Shown: positions 41,865 to 52,400 of the stretch, piece after piece
Layout of the letters: every line of letters begins with the position of its first letter
Position numbering within the stretch: position 1 is the first letter of the stretch
Assembly (NCBI GenBank): GCA_947168565.1
Contig: CAMVMM010000003.1
Coordinates: 62,001-126,000, forward strand
DNA: 64,000 nt
From: an uncultured Clostridia bacterium
GTDB taxonomy: Bacteria > Bacillota > Clostridia > Christensenellales > CAG-138
Direction: 5' to 3'
Program-made: the position numbers and the translations under genes
The notes under the pieces: model-generated
What the model was told of the DNA's origin: nothing
What the model saw: only the letters and a program-made list of their open reading frames with translations
Database searches by the model: none

Positions 41865-42398
41865 ATGCAAACCTTGGATGTTATTTCCGTAAACATCTGG
41901 CAGATAATCATTTCGCTTGCGAATCTGCTCATACTGTTTCTCGTTCTCAAAAAATTCCTGTATAAGCCCGTGCGCGAAACGCTCGATAAAAGGCAGCGGG
42001 AGGTGGACGAGGTCTATTCGCTTGCCAAGGCCGCACTCGACGATGCGAATACCGAGCGCGAGGCCTATGAGCAAAAGCTGCTTGGCGCGGACGCGGAATG
42101 CTCCGAGCTTATTCAGGCTGCCCAGCAGAGCGCAAGGCAGCGCGGCTCGAGCATAATCGCCGAGGCGGAGGAGAAGGCGGAGGGCATCATGCGCCGCGCG
42201 GAAAACGAGATAGAGCTCGCAAAGGGCGAGGCGGAAGCCTCCATGAAAAAGGAGATCGCCACCCTTTCCGTTCAGCTTGCGGAAAAGCTGCTTGAGCGCG
42301 AGATAAACGCCGAGGATCACAGGGAGCTTATAGATTCGTTCATCAGCGATATTGGCGCGGAAGGAAGCGGTGAAGGCGATGTCGGCAATAGGCACTGA
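41865..42398 (+). CDS. atpF: F-type ATP synthase subunit b
   Basis: Peripheral stalk subunit: one N-terminal TM helix (about residues 8-28), then a long charged coiled coil (KRQREVDEVYSLAKAALDDANTEREAYEQK onward, in pieces) to the C terminus. 177 residues, slightly longer than average. The end overlaps the atpH start by 20 bases. Confidence 0.92.
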   Translation: MQTLDVISVNIWQIIISLANLLILFLVLKKFLYKPVRETLDKRQREVDEVYSLAKAALDDANTEREAYEQKLLGADAECSELIQAAQQSARQRGSSIIAEAEEKAEGIMRRAENEIELAKGEAEASMKKEIATLSVQLAEKLLEREINAEDHRELIDSFISDIGAEGSGEGDVGNRH

Positions 42399-42909
42399 GT
42401 ATGGAAACGCGCTCTTCCTGCTTGCAAGGGAGCAAAACGATCTCGACGAGGTTGCCGAGGCGCTCGAGGTCTGCGGCAAAATCTTTGAAAGCCAAAGCAT
42501 GTATACTGATTTTCTTGCCACGCCCGGCATCCCGATAGAGGAGCGCATAGGCGCGGTCGGCGGTGCGTTTCACGGCAGAGTGCCGGACTGCGTATCCGAT
42601 TTTATCTGCCTGCTGGTGGAGCGCGGCTATATCCGCTATTTTGCGGACTGCCGCGAGGAATTTGAAAAGCAGTACAATTTATTAAATAATATCTCTGTCG
42701 CCGAAGCGTTTTCGGCGCGGGAGCTTGATGAGGCCGAGCGCGAAAAGCTTCGCCTCCGCCTTGAAAGATCGACCGGAAGGCGCATCAAGCTCAAAACGAG
42801 GGTGGATGAATCCATCGTCGGCGGAATGATTGTTAAGATAGACGGCAGGCTGTACGACGGCAGCATCCGCTCGCGCATAACCGAGATCCTGGAGGAAATG
42901 AAAAAATGA
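42379..42909 (+). CDS. atpH: F-type ATP synthase subunit delta
   Basis: Connects the b stalk to F1. 176 residues from the ATG at 42379 (in-frame extension to 42352 lies inside atpF and lacks an SD). N-terminal helical bundle with [15 protein letters not shown]-terminal [21 protein letters not shown], the family signature. Overlaps atpA by four bases (ATGA). Confidence 0.92.
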   Translation: MSAIGTEYGNALFLLAREQNDLDEVAEALEVCGKIFESQSMYTDFLATPGIPIEERIGAVGGAFHGRVPDCVSDFICLLVERGYIRYFADCREEFEKQYNLLNNISVAEAFSARELDEAEREKLRLRLERSTGRRIKLKTRVDESIVGGMIVKIDGRLYDGSIRSRITEILEEMKK

Positions 42910-44411
42910 ACCTTCGCCCCGAAGAGATCAGCTCAATTATAAAAGAACAGATCAAAAGCTACCGCAGCCGCGTGGAGCTTTATGAAACAGGCACCGTTAT
43001 CCTGGTGGGCGACGGCATCGCCAAGGCGCACGGGCTTCGCAACTGCGTGGCAAACGAAATGCTTCAGTTTCCGGACGGCAGCGTGGGTATTGCCCAGAAT
43101 CTGGAGGACGAGATCGTGTCCATCGCCGTGCTTTCCGACACGGCGGATATCCACGAGGGCACCGAGGTGCACAGGACCGGCAGGGTCGTTTCCGTTCCGG
43201 TCGGCTCCGCTTTGCTCGGAAGGATAGTGAACGCGCTCGGCGCTCCCATAGACGGCAAGGGCCCCGTGCCCTCAAGCGCCACAAGGCCGATAGAGTCCGA
43301 GGCGCCCGGCATTATAAGAAGAAAAAGCGTTTCCGTGCCGCTTCAAACCGGCATCAAGGCGATAGACAGCATGATCCCGATAGGCAGGGGTCAGCGCGAG
43401 CTCATCATTGGCGACCGCCAGACGGGCAAAACCGCCATCGCCGTGGATACCATCATAAATCAGCGCGGCAAGGACGTTATCTGCATCTACGTTGCAATAG
43501 GTCAAAAGAGCAGCTCCGTGGCGCAGATAGCCGACAGGCTTCAGGCGGCGGGCGCGATGGAATACACCATCATAGTTTCCGCCTCCGCGTCCGAGAGCGC
43601 CTGCCTTCAGTATATAGCGCCCTATTCGGGCTGCGCCATGGCGGAGTATTTCCGCGAGCAGGGCAGGGACGTGCTTATTGTGTACGACGATCTTTCCAAG
43701 CACGCCGTTGCCTACCGCGCACTTTCACTGCTTATTCGCCGTCCGCCGGGACGAGAGGCGTACCCGGGCGACGTGTTCTACCTGCATTCGCGCCTGCTTG
43801 AGCGCGCCGCTTGCGTGGCTCCCGAATACGGCGGCGGCTCCATAACCGCCCTTCCCGTGATAGAAACGCAGGCGGGCGACGTTTCGGCGTACATTCCCAC
43901 AAACGTTATTTCCATTACCGACGGTCAGATATTCCTTGAAACTGAGCTTTTCCACGCGGGCATAATGCCGGCTATCAACCCGGGCATCTCGGTAAGCCGC
44001 ATCGGCGGCAGCGCGCAGCTCAAGCCCATGAAAAAGGTTTCGGGCGAGCTGAAGCTGCTTTATTCGCAGTACCGCGAGCTTCAGGCGTTCGCTCAGTTCG
44101 GCAGCGATCTGGACGCGGACACGCGCGCAAGGCTCGATCTTGGCGACCGCATCGTGGAGGTTTTAAAGCAAAAGCGCAATTCGCCGCTCTCCGTGGGCTG
44201 CCAGACCGCCATCATCTACGCCGTCACCAAGGGCTATCTGAACGGCATACCGGTTTCCGGCGTTGCCGATTATGAGGCCGCGCTGTACGAATTTTTAAAA
44301 ACGCATCACAGCGGGCTGCTTGCAAGGCTGGACGAAGGCAAGTTCGACGATGAGGACGTTGAAGCGCTCAAGGCGGCGCTTTCCGATATGAACGCAGCCT
44401 ACCGCGCGTAA
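42906..44411 (+). CDS. atpA: F-type ATP synthase subunit alpha
   Basis: Non-catalytic nucleotide-binding subunit of F1. 501 residues with Walker A GDRQTGKT near residue 169, the [17 protein letters not shown] signature and a normal C-terminal helical domain. The N terminus follows the usual [14 protein letters not shown] pattern. No anomalies. Confidence 0.97.
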   Translation: MNLRPEEISSIIKEQIKSYRSRVELYETGTVILVGDGIAKAHGLRNCVANEMLQFPDGSVGIAQNLEDEIVSIAVLSDTADIHEGTEVHRTGRVVSVPVGSALLGRIVNALGAPIDGKGPVPSSATRPIESEAPGIIRRKSVSVPLQTGIKAIDSMIPIGRGQRELIIGDRQTGKTAIAVDTIINQRGKDVICIYVAIGQKSSSVAQIADRLQAAGAMEYTIIVSASASESACLQYIAPYSGCAMAEYFREQGRDVLIVYDDLSKHAVAYRALSLLIRRPPGREAYPGDVFYLHSRLLERAACVAPEYGGGSITALPVIETQAGDVSAYIPTNVISITDGQIFLETELFHAGIMPAINPGISVSRIGGSAQLKPMKKVSGELKLLYSQYRELQAFAQFGSDLDADTRARLDLGDRIVEVLKQKRNSPLSVGCQTAIIYAVTKGYLNGIPVSGVADYEAALYEFLKTHHSGLLARLDEGKFDDEDVEALKAALSDMNAAYRA

Positions 44412-44442
44412 GGCAAAAGGATTTGGAGATGGATTATAAGCT

Positions 44443-45369
44443 ATGAGCGCAAATATCAAGCGGCTCAAATTAAGAATACGAAGCGTTGAATCAACGCTGC
44501 ACCTCACCAAGGCGATGCAGCTCGTGGCGTCCGGCAAGATACGCAGGGCAACCGAGATGCTTGCCGCCTCGCGCAGCTATTCGGACGCCGTGAAAAGCGT
44601 TGTTACCGCGCTGGCAAAAAGCCCGGAGTGCGCCGCCTCGCCGTATATCGCGGGGCATAAGGGGAGCGAAAGCGCCGAAAAAACGCTGCTTATCGTTATC
44701 GCGGGCGACCGCGGGCTTGCAGGAGGCTATAATGCAAACGCCTTCCGCCTTGCGGACACGGTGGGGGCAAGCGAGATCGTGCCGATAGGCAAGCGCAGCG
44801 TGGACAGGGCGCTGAGCGGCAGCCACGGCAGGATGAGCCCGCTTTCGGAGGGCTTTCCCACCGAGCATTTCAAGCCGGAGGACGCAAAGGCGCTCTCCGA
44901 GCGGATCTGCGAGAGCTATCTTGGCGGAAATATAGACAGGGTGATGATAGTTTCAACCCGCTACGTTTCGGTTTTAACTCAAAACGCCGTGCTTTCGCAG
45001 CTTCTTCCCCTCGATGAAAACGCATCAAGAGAGCTGTTTTCAAACAGGGGCAGGAATCAGCTCAAAAATCAAAAGGAAAACGACACGGCCGAGGCGGAGC
45101 ATGAAATAGCCTCCGCCGCAAGCATGATCTTCGAGCCCTCGCCCGAGGCGGTGCTGAAGGTGGCGATACCGGAATACCTTTCAAGCATGATCTACGGCGC
45201 GGTGCGCGAAAGCTTTGCAAGCGAGGTTGCCGCAAGAAGGTTCGCCATGGATTCCGCAACCAAAAACGGCATCGTGATGAAGGATAATCTCAGCCTTGAG
45301 TACAACAGAGCGCGCCAGGGCGCCATCACTCAGGAGATAGTGGAGATAGTTGCCGGCGCGGGCGAATAG
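44443..45369 (+). CDS. atpG: F-type ATP synthase subunit gamma
   Basis: Central rotor shaft. 308 residues: an N-terminal helix (IKRLKLRIRSVESTLHLTKAM), a Rossmann-like middle (VIAGDRGLAGGYNANAF) and a C-terminal helix (ATKNGIVMKDNLSLEYNRARQ). A mid-protein hydrophilic insertion (NRGRNQLKNQKENDTAEAE, about residues 205-225) is noticeable but in a variable region. Confidence 0.94.
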   Translation: MSANIKRLKLRIRSVESTLHLTKAMQLVASGKIRRATEMLAASRSYSDAVKSVVTALAKSPECAASPYIAGHKGSESAEKTLLIVIAGDRGLAGGYNANAFRLADTVGASEIVPIGKRSVDRALSGSHGRMSPLSEGFPTEHFKPEDAKALSERICESYLGGNIDRVMIVSTRYVSVLTQNAVLSQLLPLDENASRELFSNRGRNQLKNQKENDTAEAEHEIASAASMIFEPSPEAVLKVAIPEYLSSMIYGAVRESFASEVAARRFAMDSATKNGIVMKDNLSLEYNRARQGAITQEIVEIVAGAGE

Positions 45370-45441
45370 CGGCGCGAAGGAAAACGGGCGCAAAAAGGTA
45401 TGCGCAGGAAAAAACTAATCTAATCTGTAAATTTCGGATGA

Positions 45442-46878
<1,437 letters not shown>

Positions 46879-46897
46879 CGCCTGACGCGCATCAAAA

Positions 46898-47164
46898 ATG
46901 AAGGAATATCATCTCAGGATCTCAACCCCTGCCGGGGATAAATACAATGGCGAAGCGGTGCGGCTCTCCGTTCGGGGAACGGAGGGCTCCCTCGGCATAC
47001 TCGCCGGGCATATCCCGTTTGTAACCGTTTTAAAGCCTGCGGACTGTCATTTCATCCTGCCGAGCGGTGAAACGCGGGAGTTCTCCTGCGGAAGCGGCAT
47101 TCTGCTTGTGGAAAGCGAAAGCGTTACGGTGCTTTCAAGCCAAATAAGCATGAAGGGGCAGTGA
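46898..47164 (+). CDS. atpC: F-type ATP synthase subunit epsilon, lacking the C-terminal helical domain
   Basis: 88 residues consisting only of the N-terminal beta-sandwich (STPAGDKYNGEAVRLSV, GSLGILAGHIPFVTVL, GSGILLVESESVTVL). Typical bacterial epsilon is about 130-140 residues with two C-terminal helices that bind ATP and inhibit hydrolysis; these are absent. The stop is not an obvious frameshift, and the region to the next gene at 47209 encodes no helical remainder. Regulation of ATP hydrolysis must therefore rely on something else. Confidence 0.92.
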   Translation: MKEYHLRISTPAGDKYNGEAVRLSVRGTEGSLGILAGHIPFVTVLKPADCHFILPSGETREFSCGSGILLVESESVTVLSSQISMKGQ

Positions 47165-47208
47165 GCCTGTCCTTCGCGGCGTAAAGCGATTTAAAGGAGA
47201 TGATTCTT

Positions 47209-47448
47209 ATGATGTACGCAGGCTTTGCGATGATGCTTTTTTCGATAATTCTTCGCCTTTACGGGGCAGAGGCTCTGCCTCTTATACTTGGGATAATCGG
47301 CTTTATAATGGCGGTAGCCGGCGCGCCCTATAAATGGGCAAAGCCCGAGCCCGACCCGTGGGAGGAGGATGAGAAGAGCGAAAAGGACGATCTTATCGGG
47401 GATGCGTGGAAGGTGAACGCCACGCAAACCAACGTCGATACCGAATGA
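47209..47448 (+). CDS. small two-helix membrane protein at the end of the atp operon
   Basis: 79 residues: two TM helices (about 3-20 and 24-42), then a Trp/Pro/acidic tail (KWAKPEPDPWEEDEKSEKDD). ATG 47209 is preferred, nine bases after AAGGAG; ATG 47200 overlaps that SD. It lies 44 bases after atpC and before the operon terminator, so it is co-transcribed with the ATP synthase. Family not recognised. Confidence 0.7.
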   Translation: MMYAGFAMMLFSIILRLYGAEALPLILGIIGFIMAVAGAPYKWAKPEPDPWEEDEKSEKDDLIGDAWKVNATQTNVDTE

Positions 47449-47452
47449 ACCC

Positions 47453-47480
47453 AAGAGGAGGCGAAAGCCTCTTTTTTTCT
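47453..47480 (+). terminator. atp operon terminator
   Basis: AGAGGAGGC-GAAA-GCCTCTTT with a tetraloop and nine pairs (two G-U), running into seven T. Confidence 0.88.
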
Positions 47481-47497
47481 ATATTTTGCTTCGCCTA

Positions 47498-47526
47498 TTG
47501 CTTTTTCTGCCATTCTGCATTATAAT
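47498..47526 (+). promoter_or_regulatory. thiT promoter
   Basis: TTGCTT (47498-47503), 17-bp spacer, TATAAT (47521-47526), about 20 bases before the riboswitch aptamer. Confidence 0.75.
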
Positions 47527-47546
47527 AGCGCACGGAAAACAAAATA

Positions 47547-47635
47547 GCTCCGCTGGGCGCGCGTTTCATTCTGTGAAAACGCTGAGATAGAGCCTTTGAA
47601 CCTGTTGGGGTAATGCCTGCGTAGGGAAGCGGTAC
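47547..47635 (+). promoter_or_regulatory. TPP riboswitch (THI element)
   Basis: Contains the conserved CTGAGAT, ACCTG...GGTAATGCC and TGCGTAGGGAA segments in the right order, closed by CCGCT (47550) pairing with AGCGG (47628). It binds thiamine pyrophosphate and switches off downstream transport when TPP is plentiful. Confidence 0.93.
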
Positions 47636-47654
47636 GGAAATACAAGCATTCTAT

Positions 47655-47686
47655 GCCTCCGCACCGTTTGCGGGGGTTTTGTTTTT
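47655..47686 (+). terminator. riboswitch-controlled terminator
   Basis: CCTCCGC-ACCGTTT-GCGGGGG followed by TTTTGTTTTT, positioned between the aptamer and the thiT SD. Control is therefore by premature termination. Confidence 0.85.
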
Positions 47687-47697
47687 CGGGAGAAGTT

Positions 47698-48726
47698 ATG
47701 TTTAAATCCAAATCATCCCTCTGCTCAAGGCTGCTTGCCCTCGCGCTTGCCGCGCTCGCGCTGTTCGTGCTCACCGGCCTCGTCCGCAGCTCCGCCGCGC
47801 TCGCCGAAACCGCGCAGACCACGGGCGAATCCACCGTGACCACGGGCGAAACCGCGCAGACCACGGGCGAATCCGCCGAAACCGCGGGCAAATCCACCGA
47901 AACCACGGGCGAATCCGCCGAAACCACGGGCGAATCCACCGAAACCACGGGCGAATCCGCCGAAACCACGGGCGAATCCGCCGAAACCACCGGCGAAAGC
48001 GAAGCAGCCGGGGAGGACGAAAAGGCGAAGGCGGAGGAAGAAGCCGCCACAAAGCGCCGCAGCACCATCCTTGCCATAATCGGCGGCGCTATCGCCGCGG
48101 CGTTCATCGTGCTGATCGCGTTCACCCATTTCGGCAAAAAGGGCATCGCAAATAAAAAAATCACCGCCTCGCAGCTCACCGAAAGCGCGCTCATGGTCGC
48201 GGTTGCCACCGTTTGCAGCCTTATCAAAATAGACCTGCCCTTCGGCGGCGGCGTGACAATAGTCAGCATGCTGCCCCTCGTTATCATCAGCCACCGCTAC
48301 GGCTGGCGCTGGGGCGTCACCACCGCCTTTGTTTACAGCCTTATCCAGCTCATCTTCGGGCTGGACAACGTCGGCTATGCCACAAGCACCGCGATGGCGT
48401 TCGGCGTTATCTTCCTTGATTACATCGTGGCATACACCGTTATCGGCCTTGCAGGCGCGTTTGGAAACAGCACCAAGGGCATTGTGAACGGCATACTCGT
48501 CACCTTCTTCCTGCGCTTTCTGTGCCATTACGTTACCGGCGTGTGGATCTGGGATGAATGGATGCCCGAAAAGTTCTTCGGCCTCACCATGACCTCCCCC
48601 TGGATCTATTCCGCCCTCTACAACGGCTGGTATATGCTGGCGGAAACCGTTATCACCGTCGTCGTGGCGCTGATCGTGAATAAAAACGTAAAGGGCTTCT
48701 TCAGCAGAGTGGACGAAGCAATGTAA
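47698..48726 (+). CDS. thiT: thiamine ECF transporter S component ThiT with heptad-repeat N-terminal region
   Basis: 342 residues from ATG 47698 (GGGAGAAG upstream). Residues ~165-342 are a ThiT-type six-helix S component (ESALMVAVATVCSLIKIDLPFGGGVTIVSML, in pieces, then LDNVGYATS, HYVTGVWIW, YNGWYMLAE) that binds thiamine and recruits EcfAAT. Normal ThiT is about 180-200 residues. The extra N terminus has a signal-like helix (~8-35), about nine TTGES(A/T)E heptads (~38-100) and another TM helix (~125-145). This repeat region should be extracytoplasmic and disordered. Gene control by the TPP riboswitch supports thiamine as substrate. Confidence 0.9.
   Translation: MFKSKSSLCSRLLALALAALALFVLTGLVRSSAALAETAQTTGESTVTTGETAQTTGESAETAGKSTETTGESAETTGESTETTGESAETTGESAETTGESEAAGEDEKAKAEEEAATKRRSTILAIIGGAIAAAFIVLIAFTHFGKKGIANKKITASQLTESALMVAVATVCSLIKIDLPFGGGVTIVSMLPLVIISHRYGWRWGVTTAFVYSLIQLIFGLDNVGYATSTAMAFGVIFLDYIVAYTVIGLAGAFGNSTKGIVNGILVTFFLRFLCHYVTGVWIWDEWMPEKFFGLTMTSPWIYSALYNGWYMLAETVITVVVALIVNKNVKGFFSRVDEAM
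47812..47997 (+). repeat. 21-bp repeats encoding TTGES(A/T)E
   Basis: About nine in-frame units of ACCACGGGCGAATCCGCCGAA type, several identical, inside thiT. Such repeats can change number by slippage without breaking the frame. Confidence 0.88.
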
Positions 48727-48755
48727 GCTTCTGCCCGGGCTTTCCAAAAATAATC

Positions 48756-48787
48756 GAACCGCTGCCTCAAATCGGGCGGCGGTTTTT
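48756..48787 (+). terminator. thiT terminator
   Basis: AACCGC(T)GCC and GGC(G)GCGGTT form the stem, followed by TTTTT. Confidence 0.8.
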
Positions 48788-48870
48788 GCATATACGCGGG
48801 CTTGCATATACGCGGGTTGCATATAAGCGGGTTGCATATAAGCGGGCTTGCATATAAAGCTGTTTTGCAT
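48786..48870. repeat. 15-16-bp tandem repeat
   Basis: Six units of TTGCATATA(C/A)GCGGG(C), the last two degenerated to TTGCATATAAAGCTGT. The array lies between the thiT terminator and the XRE gene end, is non-coding and has no spacers, so it is not CRISPR. Confidence 0.85.
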
Positions 48871-48901
48871 ATAAAGCTGTATTACGTCCCGCAGCTTTCG
48901 G

Positions 48902-49105
48902 TCATTCATCCTTTATTCGCTCTATCACGTCGCTCACCTCGCAGTCGAGTATCGCGCAAAGCTCATCCAGCGTTTTGGTGGTTATCGCCGCGCCGTGCTT
49001 CATGCGGTGTATCGTGTTTGCCGGTATGCCCTGCTTGTAGATCAATTCATAGGTGGTTATGTTTTTCTTGAGCAGGGTTTCCCAAAATGGGCGGTAGCTT
49101 ATCAT
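48902..49105 (-). CDS. XRE-family DNA-binding protein (small)
   Basis: 67 residues, essentially one Cro/CI-type helix-turn-helix (TYELIYKQGIPANTIHRMKHG, in pieces) followed by TLDELCAILDCEVSDVIE. Similar to stand-alone XRE regulators common in Clostridia. Its start overlaps the stop of the second XRE gene (ATGA-type overlap), so both are made from one transcript. Together they face the secreted protein gene across about 100 bases with two palindromes. Confidence 0.87.
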   Translation of the reverse strand: MISYRPFWETLLKKNITTYELIYKQGIPANTIHRMKHGAAITTKTLDELCAILDCEVSDVIERIKDE

Positions 49106-49314
49106 TCAAAGCTTCTCCTGTCGGTTCTTCCAAGCAGATAATCGGTAGTTACTTTATAAAAATCGGCAAGCTTCAAAAGGTGCTCAAGCGGTATCGTTTG
49201 AAAGCCGCGCTCATAGCGTGAATAAACGGTCTGCGCTATGCCGAGATATTCCGCTATATCCGCCTGCTTTAAGTCGTGATCCTCGCGCATATCGCGCAGC
49301 CTTTTAAAATACAT
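49102..49314 (-). CDS. XRE-family DNA-binding protein
   Basis: 70 residues from ATG 49314 (AAGGCGG upstream; the longer frame to 49374 has no SD). HTH segment KQADIAEYLGIAQTVYSRYERG, then PLEHLLKLADFYKVTTDYLLGR, the standard XRE C-terminal cap. Translated first in the two-gene operon. It probably binds the inverted repeats at 49373-49394 or 49430-49445 and controls itself and the divergent 1260-residue protein. Confidence 0.87.
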   Translation of the reverse strand: MYFKRLRDMREDHDLKQADIAEYLGIAQTVYSRYERGFQTIPLEHLLKLADFYKVTTDYLLGRTDRRSFE

Positions 49315-49372
49315 TATTAACCGCCTTATCTCCCCCCTGAGTATCCATAACAGTATGCGGAAGAACCTCCGC

Positions 49373-49394
49373 AATAGTACAAATCGATACTATT
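49373..49394. promoter_or_regulatory. inverted repeat at the -35 of the secreted-protein gene
   Basis: AATAGTA-N8-TACTATT; its right arm touches the TTGACT -35. Candidate operator for the divergent XRE proteins. Confidence 0.6.
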
Positions 49395-49421
49395 GACTTT
49401 ACCATACTTTCGTGATAAGAT
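49393..49421 (+). promoter_or_regulatory. promoter of the cohesin/dockerin protein gene
   Basis: TTGACT (49393-49398), 17-bp spacer, TAAGAT (49416-49421). Confidence 0.65.
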
Positions 49422-49429
49422 TACAATGA

Positions 49430-49445
49430 AGTACTTATAAGTACT
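49430..49445. promoter_or_regulatory. 16-bp perfect palindrome downstream of +1
   Basis: AGTACTTATAAGTACT lies just after the expected transcription start. Its arms (AGTACT) resemble the AGTA/TACT arms of the upstream inverted repeat, suggesting one repressor binds both. Confidence 0.65.
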
Positions 49446-49471
49446 ACCAAATCATTTCAGGAGGTCACACT

Positions 49472-52400
49472 ATGAAGAAAAAACTCGTATCCCTTATCGC
49501 CTTCGCCCTCGCTCTTGTGATGGCGATGAGTGCTCTGCCAGCTGGGGCGGTCAGCCTGCGGCAGAAAGATGGTGGCACACAAGCGGAAGCTGCCGTTTGC
49601 GCAGAAGAACGCGAGCAGGACATCGATCCTAATGCAGCGATCGCTTCAGAGAAAATAGATGAGTTCAATGCGAGCAAAGGCACGGATTGGATGTATTGGG
49701 GTCAGGGTGACAGCCCGTGGGGCAGTATCCGTCTTGGCGGCGGCTCCAACACCATGCAATCATCCGGCTGCCTTGTAACGCAGATCACAAAGGCGGCGAT
49801 CCAGTCTGGAAGCAGACCTTCCGACAATTCATTCACGCCGTACACTATGGCAACTGCGCTCAATAATGCCGGCGGTTTCGACTCTTACGGAAACCTGCTT
49901 AGCTGCGCCACTGCCGCAAACATTGTTGGCAACGGTTTCACCTATCTCGGTCAGGTCGAATTAGGCAATGTATCCCCTGCAAATGCGAAGAATACGATCA
50001 TGAACTATGTTCGCAGCGGCGAACAGGTTATTGTTTGCGTTTCCGGCGGTCCTGCAACCGGCCCGACACACTTTGTGCTTATCGATAACAATCGTGCGCT
50101 TTCGACTGGCGACACCTATATTTTCGATACAGTTGACAATCCTTGGCACTCGGAAAACGTGGGAAAAACTATCGCAGGAAGAGGCTACACCACGGTGAAG
50201 CATATCAAGAGATTCAAGGGTAACAGCAATTACCCCGATAAGCCGACGGTCAGCGTTGTAAACATGACTGATTTGTCTAACGCCATAGAGGATTGGTATT
50301 CCGTTCATGTATCATGGAATGCGTGCGGTTCAAATGCAAGTTGGTATGATCTGTATATATATCCGGCTAATTCCAGTACGCCGTCACGGGTAATTTATAG
50401 AATTGATCGTTGCTACTATAATCTGCAGTTATCTCCGGGCAGCTATAGGTTTCAGGTTGCATCCGTCAATTCCATGAATCCGGATGTGTATCATACTCAT
50501 TCAGATGTCACTGCTACAATCACAATAGAAAACTTTTCTTCAACATTTTTACACCATGTAGCATATTATGGGGGGCATACATATGCGTTGCTGCGTATTA
50601 TAAAAGCGGCCGACTGGCATCAGGCGCAGCAACTCTGCGAGTTGCTTGGAGGACATCTTGTAACGATAACAAGTGCTGGCGAAAATAACGCTGTTCTTAA
50701 TCTCATAAAGAATGCAGGCGGAGATGCTATGAGTCAAACGTTCCTCGGCGCAACGGATGAGGCGGCAGAAGGAACTTGGAAGTGGATAACGGGTGAAAGC
50801 TTCTCATATACCAACTGGAACTCGAATCAGCCCGATAATTATAACGGACAAGAGGATTATCTGACCATTTATTCAGGTGACGGAACCTGGAATGATTCCA
50901 GTGAAGAATTTGTACACTATATAGTTGTTGAATTCGATCATACATACAACGATATGCCGGCAGAGATTCTTAAAACTGCGACTTACAACGGGCATATTTA
51001 CACCATTTACAAGACTACAACTTATAATTGGGATAAGGCAAAAGCTTTTTGCGAAGCACAGGGAGGAACTCTCGTTTGTATAAACACCGCTGCTGAACAG
51101 AGTTTTCTTAATTCTTTCACTCAGGATTTGAAATACGGAGCTGCGTTTATAGGAGCCACGGATGCTGAAACCGAAGGAACTTGGATGTGGTTGTCAGGCG
51201 AACCCGTGACCTACACCAACTGGAATACGGGCGAACCCGATGCCGGTACGGCAGGTTATTCATCATTGATGTTTTTAGATTCAGCAAAAAAAGGCAAGTG
51301 GGCAGATATAATCAGTTTTAATTCCTTAAACTATATCATTATGGAGAAAGCCGTCACATACACCGTAACCTTCAAGGATTGGAACGGCACGGTTCTCAAG
51401 ACTCAAACCGTTGAGCATGGCAAGGCAGCGACCGCTCCCGCGAATCCCTCGCGCCCCGGTTATACCTTTACGGGGTGGGATAAGGCGTTCAACAACGTTA
51501 CCTCCAATTTGACCGTCAACGCCCAGTACAGCATCAACACTTACACCGTAACCTTTAAGGATTGGAACGGCGCGGTATTGAAAGAACAGACCGTTAATCA
51601 CGGCTCCTCTGCCACGGCGCCCGCGAACCCCACACGCCCGGGTTACGTTTTCACAGGTTGGGATAAGTCATTCTCCAATGTAACGAGCAATCTTACAGTT
51701 AACGCTCTTTATGATGTTGCTCCTACACCCACTCCGACGCCCACGCCGACCCCGACCCCCACACCCACTCCCACTCCCACTGCCGCTCCTATCACGCCGA
51801 ATCCGGACGAGCCGCAAATCGTCGTCGATACCAAGACTGTTTTGGCGAACAGCACCGTCACCGTGGACGTATCCCTTCTGAACAACCCGGGCATCGTTTC
51901 GATGGCGTTGACGGTCGATTTCGACGAGCGTCTTGAGCTTGTGAGCGTGACCGACAGCGGCCTTCTCCCCGGTCAGGTGCATTCGCCCACAATGGGCAAT
52001 CCCTACACGCTGTTCTGGTCGAACGACACAGCGCTTGAAAACTACGTTGTAGACGGCGTCCTTGCGACCTTGACCTTTGCGATCCCCGAGGATATGCCGG
52101 TCGGCGAGTACCCGATCACGATCAGCTACGACCTTGACAACTACGATATCTACAACTGCGATGTTGAGACCGTTGAATTCGCGGTGGTGAACGGCAAGGT
52201 GAATGTTATCGATGTGCTGATCGGCGACGTGAACACCGATACCAAGGTCAACAACCTCGATAAGCTCGTTTTCACAAGGTTCCTTGCAAAGTGGGCAGAT
52301 TATCCCGAATCGGTCATCAATATGATCGCGGCGGATGTGAACCTTGATACCAAGGTCAATAATCTTGATAAGCTTATCCTCACAAGGCATCTCGCAAGGT

